Below, in pieces: positions 1 to 5,108 of a stretch of DNA of 6,416 nt. The position numbers and the translations under genes are program-made. The stretch comes from JBCCZC01 sp039188505 (GTDB taxonomy: Bacteria; Pseudomonadota; Gammaproteobacteria; Xanthomonadales; SZUA-38): positions 1-6,416 of the forward strand of contig JBCCZC010000336.1 in the NCBI GenBank assembly GCA_039188505.1, in the 5' to 3' direction. The notes under the pieces are model-generated. The model worked only from the letters and a program-made list of their open reading frames with translations. It did not search any database and was not told the origin of the DNA. The stretch's first letter is position 1, and each line of letters starts with the position of its first letter.

Positions 1-1
1 C

Positions 2-397
2 GCTACGGTGCAGGCGGCCTTCGCCGAGATCTATGCCGACGCGAGCCTCGCGATCGAGCCCTCGCCGCTCGTCCTCGAACTCGTCAACTGGTTCATGGGA
101 CCTCGGGTGAGGGCGCTCTCGAAGACGCTCTTCGGCGACGCCGAGGGGTCCCACGCCACGCCGTCCGAAGTCTCGCTCACCTGGCATGCGTATCCGTCGG
201 CCGAGCGCCGGATCGCGCTGGAGCCCGAGATCGCGCCGACAGGTCCGATCCGGGATGCCGGGCACTACCGGGCGACCTTCCCCGACGGGCGAATCGGATC
301 CAATCCGGGATTGGCTTCGATCGAGCACGGGAAGCGGCTCTATGAAGCCGGCCTGGAGGATGCGATGGACCGCTGGCGGGCCCTGGTCGACGGCTGA
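2..397 (+). CDS. creatininase-family amidohydrolase, C-terminal part (5' end outside window)
   Basis: This is the last 131 residues of a creatininase (creatinine amidohydrolase) family protein. The frame is already open at base 2, so the GTG at base 8 is probably an internal valine and not the start. The diagnostic stretch is SHATPSEVSLT (fragment residues 50-60), matching the family's His/Glu region near the C-terminal half that normally reads like HAGxxETS. H51 and E56 are the candidate metal or catalytic residues. A second family feature is RIGSNPGLASIEHGKRLYE (97-115), equivalent to the usual GxxGDPxxAxxExG block, followed by a helical tail. Family members are metal-dependent hydrolases of cyclic or linear amides, including creatininase itself and enzymes of riboflavin/F420 and mycofactocin pathways. 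The HATPSE variant does not tell me the substrate. The zinc-binding N-terminal half lies outside the window. The gene ends 11 bases from the convergent Sel1-like gene, with no terminator between. Confidence 0.8.
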   Translation, partial: ATVQAAFAEIYADASLAIEPSPLVLELVNWFMGPRVRALSKTLFGDAEGSHATPSEVSLTWHAYPSAERRIALEPEIAPTGPIRDAGHYRATFPDGRIGSNPGLASIEHGKRLYEAGLEDAMDRWRALVDG

Positions 398-408
398 GCG
401 AACCAGGC

Positions 409-1437
409 TCAGCGCCGCCGCTCGCGCTCCCGTTCCCGCCACGCGTCGACGATGTCGTCGGCAATGCTCTCGGCCTCGCGCTGATCCTCGGGTGGAACGT
501 AGCGGCTCACCCAGTTCATGCGCGCCTGCGCCTCGGCGACGAGACGACCATCGCCGACGCGCTCGAGGGCGCGGGCGTAGGCCCATGCGCTGATTGGGTC
601 CCGCTCGTAGACGTCGCCGATCGTCAGCATCCGCGACATCAGGGACAGCCCCTGCGGATGACCGGCGTCGAGCAGCGCCCGGACGTACTGGTCACAGCGT
701 GACTTGTACTCCTCGATCAGCCCCGGCTGGCGAAAGGCGAGCGAACCGTCCTGGCCCGCGATGAGATCGCGCGCGTGGGCGTGGTAGATGCGCTGCGCGC
801 CCATGTGACCGAGGTCGGCGGCCCGATTCAGCCAGCGCAGGCCCTCGGCCACGAGATCCACATTCGCGCCGTCGAGGACGGCGCAGAAGTCCTGCGCCCG
901 ATGGACCGCATCGATGCGGTTCAGAAGCTGCTCGGCGTCGCCTTCCGAATGCTCGGGCATCTGCAGGAGGCGGCTCTCGAGCCGCTCCACGGACTGCTGG
1001 AGCTGCCATTCCGTGTGGGGACTGTCGAGGCACCGATTCACCAGCATGTAGACGTCGAAGGCCGCGTCGGCATCACCTGCTTCGGCGGCCGCAAGCCGGC
1101 GCTCGTAGTCCTCGGGCTCGCCGTTGAACACGGCCTGATAGCGCTGGGACAGCCACTCGTCAACGAACACGTCGGTGTCGATGGTGCTCGTGTACCGGGA
1201 GAAGGGCGCAAGCGCTTGCGACGCTTCCGCATCGCCGGCCGACGCGGTGGCTCGGCGCGTCCGCCCAGTCGGCGCTACCGCCGACCCCTCGTCTGGGGCA
1301 CGCGCTTCCGGTGCTTCGTCGATGGGCGACGGCGTGACAGCAGTCTCCACCGGTGCTGGCGAATTGGGCGCGATGGCCCAGCGGGCCATGCCCAGACCGG
1401 CAAGAACGAGCAAGACGATGAGCAGCACGCGTCGCAT
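409..1437 (-). CDS. membrane-anchored or exported Sel1/TPR-like repeat protein of unknown function
   Basis: This 342-residue protein begins with a short basic MRR and a hydrophobic segment (about residues 4-22), so it is a signal peptide or a single N-terminal membrane anchor. A low-complexity linker rich in Ala, Pro, Thr and acidic residues (about 23-80) follows, as expected for a periplasmic tether. The rest is alpha-helical, with Sel1/TPR-like units: AAAEAGDADAAFDVYML (116-132), GLRWLNRAADLGHMGAQRIY (199-218), RALLDAGHPQGLSLMSRM (253-270) and PISAWAYARALERVGDG (281-297). Three cysteines (136, 185, 248) could form disulfides outside the cytoplasm. The C-terminus is a charged tail of alternating Arg and Glu ending in RRR (334-342). 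Sel1-like proteins usually act as protein-protein scaffolds, but no partner is evident here. ATG at 1437 is the only start that keeps the hydrophobic segment: an in-frame TAA lies four codons upstream. It lacks a good ribosome site. The specific function is unknown. Confidence 0.75.
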   Translation of the reverse strand: MRRVLLIVLLVLAGLGMARWAIAPNSPAPVETAVTPSPIDEAPEARAPDEGSAVAPTGRTRRATASAGDAEASQALAPFSRYTSTIDTDVFVDEWLSQRYQAVFNGEPEDYERRLAAAEAGDADAAFDVYMLVNRCLDSPHTEWQLQQSVERLESRLLQMPEHSEGDAEQLLNRIDAVHRAQDFCAVLDGANVDLVAEGLRWLNRAADLGHMGAQRIYHAHARDLIAGQDGSLAFRQPGLIEEYKSRCDQYVRALLDAGHPQGLSLMSRMLTIGDVYERDPISAWAYARALERVGDGRLVAEAQARMNWVSRYVPPEDQREAESIADDIVDAWRERERERRR

Positions 1438-1443
1438 GACACC

Positions 1444-1452
1444 AGCTTAGCA
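1444..1452 (-). promoter_or_regulatory. possible extended -10 box for the Sel1-like gene (leaderless start?)
   Basis: Read on the minus strand, this is TGC-TAAGCT, an extended -10 pattern (TGn followed by TAnnnT). It ends only 6 bases before the ATG at 1437, so a transcript from it would start at or next to the ATG. No -35-like hexamer is seen at 15-19 bases upstream. The only GGAG nearby is 19 bases from the ATG, too far for a normal ribosome site. This is inference from a short motif. Confidence 0.25.
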
Positions 1453-1461
1453 ACGGCTCCG

Positions 1462-1480
1462 TCCGACCGCCGGGGTCGGA
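1462..1480. repeat. 7-bp inverted repeat in the divergent spacer
   Basis: TCCGACC (1462-1468) and GGTCGGA (1474-1480) form a perfect 7-bp dyad with a 5-base centre. It sits in the 122-base spacer between the divergent Sel1-like and DUF1697 genes, upstream of both candidate -10 boxes. It could be an operator for either gene or a chance GC-rich palindrome. No regulator gene is nearby to support the first option. Confidence 0.3.
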
Positions 1481-1518
1481 GACCGATGCGCATCTTCGTC
1501 AACCGGCAGTGCGACTGA

Positions 1519-1527
1519 TGCCATACT
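1519..1527 (+). promoter_or_regulatory. possible extended -10 box for the DUF1697 gene
   Basis: TGC-CATACT matches an extended -10 (TGn plus a hexamer with 4 of 6 bases like TATAAT). It ends 32 bases before the chosen ATG at 1560, a normal distance for a short leader with a ribosome site. The -35 position (TCAACC at 1499-1504, 17-base spacer) matches only 3 of 6, which an extended -10 can tolerate. Motif inference only. Confidence 0.35.
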
Positions 1528-1546
1528 CGCGCGCGTCAGTCAGCGC

Positions 1547-1550
1547 GGAG
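1547..1550 (+). promoter_or_regulatory. ribosome binding site that decides the DUF1697 start
   Basis: GGAG lies 9 bases before ATG 1560. It supports that codon over the upstream in-frame GTG at 1509 and ATG at 1518, which would add residues (MRLMPYSRASVSAEPLS) that do not belong to the family's conserved N-terminus. Confidence 0.6.
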
Positions 1551-1559
1551 CCGCTCTCG

Positions 1560-2072
1560 ATGTTCACCCACGTCGCCTTCCTGCGGGGCATGAATCTCGG
1601 CCGCCGTCGGATTACCAATCCGGAGCTGGTCGCGGCGTTCGACGCGATCGGTATTCCGGGCGCGGTCGCGTTCCAGGCCTCGGGCAATGTCCTCTTTTCT
1701 TCGGGCATGGGCGGTGAGCAGATCGCCTCTGGCCTCGGACCCGAGCTGGGCTACCCGGTGCCGACGTTCGTCCGGACCGCAGAAGACGTGCGCACGCTCG
1801 CTGCCATCGAACCCTTCGGTCCGGCGGTGGAGCCCCGCGGCAAGCTCCAGGTGACGCTGCTGGCCGAAGCGCCCGGCGCCGATGCGATCGCCGCCGCCGA
1901 GGCGCTGGACGGCGGCGAAGATCGGGTTCGGGTCATCGGCCGCGAGTGGTTCTGGTGGCCGTCCGGTGGCGTCAGCGAGAGCGATCTGGACGTCCGCGCC
2001 ATCGAGGCGGCGCTCGGCACCGGCACGACGCGGACCCAGGCCACCCTGCAGCGAATCGCGAAGAAGCTCTGA
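1560..2072 (+). CDS. DUF1697 family protein
   Basis: This 170-residue protein starts with THVAFLRGMNLGRRRI (3-18), the family's near-N-terminal signature (usually LRGINVGG followed by basic residues). It continues with VAFQASGNVLFSS (36-48), matching the conserved ASGNVLF strand. The C-terminal block GTTRTQATLQRIAKKL (155-170) matches the conserved ending in which a small domain closes with T-x-R-x-x-x-T and a basic helix. Length agrees with the family (about 170-185). There is no signal peptide or membrane segment, so it is probably cytoplasmic. The family has a ferredoxin-like alpha/beta fold, and its biochemical role is not established to my knowledge. The start was set by the family N-terminus and the GGAG ribosome site. 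The next gene begins 146 bases later and appears to have its own promoter, so the two need not be co-transcribed. Confidence 0.88.
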   Translation: MFTHVAFLRGMNLGRRRITNPELVAAFDAIGIPGAVAFQASGNVLFSSGMGGEQIASGLGPELGYPVPTFVRTAEDVRTLAAIEPFGPAVEPRGKLQVTLLAEAPGADAIAAAEALDGGEDRVRVIGREWFWWPSGGVSESDLDVRAIEAALGTGTTRTQATLQRIAKKL

Positions 2073-2148
2073 CGGCTTGGGCTGCGGCGATACGATCTGC
2101 AAACGATGACGCGGCATCGGCGCAGGACGCCGCCGTGCCAAGCGGTTG

Positions 2149-2164
2149 CGGGTCGCGTGACCCG
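2149..2164. repeat. 6-bp inverted repeat overlapping a putative -35
   Basis: CGGGTC (2149-2154) and GACCCG (2159-2164) form a perfect dyad with a 4-base centre (GCGT). It overlaps the candidate -35 box of the molybdopterin oxidoreductase gene, so it could be a repressor site, or a small stem-loop ending the DUF1697 transcript. No T-run follows it, so it is not a canonical terminator. In GC-rich DNA a dyad this short can be chance. Confidence 0.25.
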
Positions 2165-2186
2165 TCGCCGCGCCTGCGGCTATGCT
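2157..2186 (+). promoter_or_regulatory. candidate sigma-70 promoter for the molybdopterin oxidoreductase gene
   Basis: GTGACC (2157-2162, 4 of 6 matches to TTGACA) and TATGCT (2181-2186, 4 of 6 to TATAAT) are separated by 18 bases. The -10 ends 32 bases before the ATG at 2219. Position and spacing are plausible, and the 146-base gap to the previous gene supports an independent promoter. Not proven. Confidence 0.35.
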
Positions 2187-2201
2187 GTCGATCGTATTTC
2201 C

Positions 2202-2206
2202 AGGGA
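2202..2206 (+). promoter_or_regulatory. ribosome binding site for the molybdopterin oxidoreductase gene
   Basis: AGGGA lies 12 bases before ATG 2219, slightly longer than the ideal spacing. It supports 2219 as the start. The frame is open upstream to 1946, but that stretch overlaps the DUF1697 gene, has no family similarity and precedes the conserved iron-sulfur region by too much. Confidence 0.5.
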
Positions 2207-2218
2207 AGTCGTCGAGCC

Positions 2219-4348
2219 ATGTCTTCAGCTGCCGCCGAGACCACGATCGTCCGCCGCGCCTGCAACCTCTGCGAGGCGATCTGCGGCCTCCGCTTCCACC
2301 TGCGGGAGGGTGAGATCGTGAAGATCGAGAGCGATCCCGACGATCCGCTCAGTCAGGGACATATCTGCCCGAAGGCCGTGGCGCTCCAGGACTATCAGCA
2401 GGACCCGGATCGGCTGCGCCAGCCGGCGCGAAGGATCGGCCGGGGCGATGGCGCCACCTGGGAGACCATCGGTTGGGACAAGGCGCTCGACCTGGCCGCT
2501 GACGGCATCGTCGACGTGGTCAGGCGCCATGGCGTCGATGCGCTGGGCGTCTACTTCGGCAATCCGAGCGTCCACAACTACGGCATGCTGACGCACCAGA
2601 AGGCGCTCTTCGGGCATCTGAAAACGCGCAACCGCTATTCGGCAACGTCTGTCGATCAGCTCCCGCACCACCTCGTGTCGCTTTGGCTCTACGGCCACAA
2701 GGACATGCTCCCGGTGCCGGACATCGATCGCGCCGATTACATGCTGATGCTAGGGGCGAACCCGATGGCATCGAACGGCAGCATCTGGACTGTCCCGGGC
2801 ATCCCGAAGCGCATCAAGGCGCTGAAGGCGCGCGGCGGGAAGCTCGTGGTCATCGACCCGCGCCGGACCGAGACGGCCGCGGTCGCGAGCGAATGGCACG
2901 CCATCCGCCCGGGCACGGACGCGCTCTTCCTGCTGTCGCTGCTGCAGGTGATGTTCGACGAGGGGCTGGCCGATCCGGGCCACCTCACGGAGTTTGTCGA
3001 CGGCCTCGACGAGATCGCAGCCGTCGTGGGCCCCTTCGGGCCCGAGCGTGTTGCGGGCTTCACCGGCGTGTCCGCCGAGGCGATCCGCACGATCGCCCGC
3101 AACCTCGCCGGCGCGGAACATGGCATCTGCTACGGCCGCATGGGCCTGTCGGTCCAGCGCTTCGGCGCGTTGAATACCTGGCTCACCCAGATCATCAACA
3201 TCGCGACCGGCAATCTCGATCGCGAGGGCGGCATGATGTTTCCGCTGCCCGCGGTGGACACGATCGCCAATGGCAACCCCGGTGGCTTCGACCGGGCGCG
3301 TTCCCGCGTCCGCGGCCTCCCCGAGTTCACCCGTGAACTGCCCGTCGCGGCGCTCGCCGAAGAAATCCTGACACCGGGCGAAGGGCAGGTGCGCGCCTTG
3401 TTTACCGGCGCGGGAAACCCGGTGCTATCGACCCCGAACGGCCGCCAGCTCGACACGGCGCTCGAATCCCTCGAATTCATGGTGTCCCTCGATCCCTATC
3501 TGAACGAGACAACCCGCCATGCCGATGTGATCCTGCCGCCGACCACGCCGCTCGAGCACGATCATTACGACCTGGCCTTCCACACGCTGGCGATCCGCAA
3601 CACCGCGCGCATGAGCGAGCCGGTCATGCCGAAACCCGCTGATGCCCGCGACGACTGGGAGATCTTCAACGGCCTCGGCGAGCGCGTGGCCGAGCGCCTC
3701 GGCGTGGCGCCGCGCACGCTGCCGCCGCCCCGGCGCATCGTCGACCAGGGCCTGCGCTTCGGCCCCTACGGCCAGTCCCATGAACTGAGCCTGGAGAAGC
3801 TCGCCGAGCATCCGTCCGGCATCGACCTCGGGCCGATGCGGTCGATGCTGCCCGAGCGTCTGTTCACCGGCGACAAGCGCATCCCCTGCGCGCAGCCGCG
3901 GATGCTCGATGATATCGACCGGGCCCGCGAAGTCCTCGACGCGGACGTTGACAACGACCGCCTGCTCCTCATCGGCCGGCGCCACGTCCGCTCGAACAAC
4001 TCCTGGATGCACAACTACCACCGGCTGGTGAAAGGGAAACCCCGCAATACGCTGCTCATCCATCCCGAGGATGCCGTCCGCAGGGGCCTTGCGAACGGCG
4101 CCCGAGCGCAGGTGGCCTCACGTGTCGGCGCCGTGGAGGCAGTGGTGGAGTTCAGCGACGCGATGATGCCGGGGGTGGTCAGCCTCCCGCATGGGTTCGG
4201 TCACGATCGCAGCGGCGTCCGGCTCGGCACCGCGACCCAGCATGCAGGCGCGAGTTGCAATGACCTCACGGACGAGGCCGAGGTCGATCCGGTGTCCGGC
4301 AACGCCGTGCTCAACGGCGTACCGGTCGCGGTATCCGCCGCGGGCTGA
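2219..4348 (+). CDS. cytoplasmic molybdopterin-dependent oxidoreductase (DMSO reductase / formate dehydrogenase superfamily)
   Basis: This 709-residue protein has the full layout of the Mo/W-bisPGD superfamily. The N-terminal [4Fe-4S] site is C15-x2-C18-x3-C22-x27-C50, with CPK after the last cysteine (K52 in the position of the electron-relay lysine). The catalytic domains (about 60-480) include the dinucleotide-binding strands YMLMLGANP (174-182) and LVVIDPRRTETA (209-220), FTGAGNPVLS (395-404) and NETTRHADVILPPTTPLEH (429-447). The C-terminal cofactor-binding domain (about 580-709) has LLLIGRRHVRSNNSWMHN (582-599), GARAQVAS (627-634) and the late HAGASCNDLTDE block (675-686). There is no Tat or Sec signal, so it should be cytoplasmic. 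The metal-ligand region (140-159, YSATSVDQLPHHL) has no Cys or Sec. S144 or D146 are possible replacements, so calling it a formate dehydrogenase is not justified. No ferredoxin, flavin or membrane subunit lies beside it. Superfamily assignment is firm; the substrate is unknown. Confidence 0.92.
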   Translation: MSSAAAETTIVRRACNLCEAICGLRFHLREGEIVKIESDPDDPLSQGHICPKAVALQDYQQDPDRLRQPARRIGRGDGATWETIGWDKALDLAADGIVDVVRRHGVDALGVYFGNPSVHNYGMLTHQKALFGHLKTRNRYSATSVDQLPHHLVSLWLYGHKDMLPVPDIDRADYMLMLGANPMASNGSIWTVPGIPKRIKALKARGGKLVVIDPRRTETAAVASEWHAIRPGTDALFLLSLLQVMFDEGLADPGHLTEFVDGLDEIAAVVGPFGPERVAGFTGVSAEAIRTIARNLAGAEHGICYGRMGLSVQRFGALNTWLTQIINIATGNLDREGGMMFPLPAVDTIANGNPGGFDRARSRVRGLPEFTRELPVAALAEEILTPGEGQVRALFTGAGNPVLSTPNGRQLDTALESLEFMVSLDPYLNETTRHADVILPPTTPLEHDHYDLAFHTLAIRNTARMSEPVMPKPADARDDWEIFNGLGERVAERLGVAPRTLPPPRRIVDQGLRFGPYGQSHELSLEKLAEHPSGIDLGPMRSMLPERLFTGDKRIPCAQPRMLDDIDRAREVLDADVDNDRLLLIGRRHVRSNNSWMHNYHRLVKGKPRNTLLIHPEDAVRRGLANGARAQVASRVGAVEAVVEFSDAMMPGVVSLPHGFGHDRSGVRLGTATQHAGASCNDLTDEAEVDPVSGNAVLNGVPVAVSAAG

Positions 4349-4396
4349 ACGAACAGGAACCGAATCGCTGCTGCCCGTGGCGAGCAGCGCGTGCCG

Positions 4397-4429
4397 CCGT
4401 TTTCAGCCGCTGCAAGCCGTTGAGAACGG
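4397..4429. other. stem-loop downstream of the molybdopterin oxidoreductase gene (hairpin 1)
   Basis: CCGTTTTCA (4397-4405) pairs with TGAGAACGG (4421-4429) over 9 bp, with one G-T pair and a 15-base loop. It lies 48 bases after the stop codon at 4348. No T-run follows, so it is not a classical intrinsic terminator. Its 3' arm shares bases 4427-4429 with the next hairpin, so the two outer stems cannot both form fully. Confidence 0.35.
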
Positions 4430-4461
4430 GAGAAGTCGAAAAGGCGCTTTTCGGATTCCCG
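4427..4461. other. two-part stem-loop (hairpin 2), possible terminator element
   Basis: The inner stem CGAAAAG (4437-4443) / CTTTTCG (4447-4453) is perfect, with a GCG loop. An outer stem CGGGA (4427-4431) / TCCCG (4457-4461) encloses it through a small internal loop. It may help end or stabilise the 3' end of the oxidoreductase transcript. The only T-run (4448-4451) lies inside the stem, so termination by the standard mechanism is doubtful. Confidence 0.35.
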
Positions 4462-4479
4462 GCCTGTAGCGGCCCGGTG

Positions 4480-4504
4480 GCCCCGGCGCGAACCGCGCCG
4501 GGGC
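4480..4504. terminator. very stable GC hairpin (hairpin 3), terminator-like
   Basis: CCCCGGCGCG (4481-4490) and CGCGCCGGGG (4494-4503) are perfectly complementary, with a 3-base AAC loop. G4480 and C4504 extend the stem to 11 bp. All pairs are G-C. It ends 78 bases before the DUF1993 start and upstream of that gene's candidate -10. Such stems in GC-rich genomes often mark transcript ends, but the usual T-tract is missing, so it may be a T-less terminator, an RNA-stability element or a dispersed palindromic repeat. Confidence 0.45.
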
Positions 4505-4538
4505 TCCTGGCCTGCGCGCGAGGGGCTCTGCAAGCGGC

Positions 4539-4544
4539 TACACT
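4539..4544 (+). promoter_or_regulatory. possible -10 box for the DUF1993 gene
   Basis: TACACT (4 of 6 to TATAAT) ends 38 bases before ATG 4583 and lies just after hairpin 3. The context GCGGCTACACT resembles the GCGGCTATGCT ahead of the oxidoreductase gene. No good -35 is seen at the right distance. The nearest candidate, CTGCGC at 4512-4517, is 21 bases away. Confidence 0.3.
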
Positions 4545-4567
4545 GGTGACCGACGTATTCGCCACAC

Positions 4568-4572
4568 AGGAG
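4568..4572 (+). promoter_or_regulatory. ribosome binding site for the DUF1993 gene
   Basis: AGGAG stands 10 bases before ATG 4583. It is a strong match to the Shine-Dalgarno consensus and fixes this start, which also agrees with the family N-terminus. Confidence 0.65.
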
Positions 4573-4582
4573 CCAACCATTC

Positions 4583-5104
4583 ATGGGCCTCACCCTCCAC
4601 GACATCAGCATTGCCACCTCGCTACAGACGATCGACGGCCTCATCGGCGTCCTCGAGAAGGGCAGAGCCCATTGCGAGGAGAACAACATCGGCCTCGACG
4701 AGATTGCCGCCTCGACGCTCATCGAAGGCATGCATGGTTTCGGTTTTCAGGTCCTGTGCTCGGTGCACCACTCGGTCGGATCCATCGAGGGGGTGATGAG
4801 CGGGGAGTTCCGGCCACCGCAGGGTCCCTTCGACCTCGACTACGACGCGCTGGAGCAGCTGGTGGCAGAAGCACGATCCGCCCTCGCGGGCTACGACGCG
4901 GAGACGGTCAATGCGCGCACCGGGGCAACGGTCGAATTCGTCCTCGGGGAGCGCCGTATCCCGTTTACGGCCGAGAACTTCGTCCTGTCGTTCTCCCATC
5001 CGAACCTGTTCTTCCACGCGACGACGACCTACGACCTCCTGCGCATGCGCGGTGTGCCGCTGGGCAAGCGCGATTTCATGGGGCCCCTGCGCATCGCGGG
5101 CTGA
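4583..5104 (+). CDS. DUF1993 family protein (DinB/YfiT-like helical fold)
   Basis: This 173-residue protein resembles DUF1993 along its length. Near the N-terminus, DISIATSLQTIDGLIGVLEK (7-26) matches the family helix in which a short sequence leads into a LxxLLxKA-type motif. The middle has the GMHGFGFQVLCSVHHSVGSI stretch (49-68), corresponding to the usual MFPLxxQVxxAxD helix, with H62/H63 in it. The C-terminal signature is the clearest part: LSFSHPNLFFHATTTYDLLR (135-154) followed by GVPLGKRDFMG (157-167), the family's PNFYFHxTTAYAILRxxGVxLGKxDYxG. H51, H62/H63 and H145 could form a metal site as in DinB-like proteins, but this is inference. There is no signal peptide; it is predicted cytoplasmic. 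The function of the family is unknown. It converges on the MFS gene with only 4 bases between the stop codons. Confidence 0.88.
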   Translation: MGLTLHDISIATSLQTIDGLIGVLEKGRAHCEENNIGLDEIAASTLIEGMHGFGFQVLCSVHHSVGSIEGVMSGEFRPPQGPFDLDYDALEQLVAEARSALAGYDAETVNARTGATVEFVLGERRIPFTAENFVLSFSHPNLFFHATTTYDLLRMRGVPLGKRDFMGPLRIAG

Positions 5105-5108
5105 CCGC

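Noticed and set aside
1497..1502. TTGACG on the - strand as a -35 box for the Sel1-like gene
   Set aside because: It matches 5 of 6 bases, but the hexamer 17 bases downstream reads CCGACC, which is not a -10, and neighbouring spacings are no better.
775..1518. Open reading frame of 247 codons on the + strand, antisense to the Sel1-like gene
   Set aside because: It mirrors the codons of the minus-strand gene, becomes Arg/Gly-rich towards its end, and lacks any recognisable motif. Long antisense frames are expected at this GC content.
1509..1559. Upstream GTG/ATG starts for the DUF1697 gene
   Set aside because: The extra 17 residues do not fit the family N-terminus, and the GGAG site is placed for ATG 1560.
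1536..2141. Open frame of 201 codons on the - strand, antisense to the DUF1697 gene
   Set aside because: The + strand frame carries clear DUF1697 signatures. The antisense product is Arg/Ala-rich with no family features and no ribosome site that stands out.
1946..2218. N-terminal extension of the oxidoreductase frame by 91 codons
   Set aside because: It overlaps the DUF1697 gene in another frame, has a basic low-complexity composition, is not a Tat or Sec signal, and a ribosome site and promoter-like boxes lie just before ATG 2219.
3425..4063. Open frame of 212 codons on the - strand inside the oxidoreductase gene
   Set aside because: The oxidoreductase frame is conserved and uninterrupted here. 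The antisense frame is a by-product of GC-rich codon positions.
2219..5104. The oxidoreductase, DUF1993 and MFS genes as a functional system such as a defence or biosynthetic island
   Set aside because: Gene orientation, large hairpin-filled spacers and separate promoter-like boxes argue for independent genes. There is no nuclease, toxin, modification or synthase gene among them.
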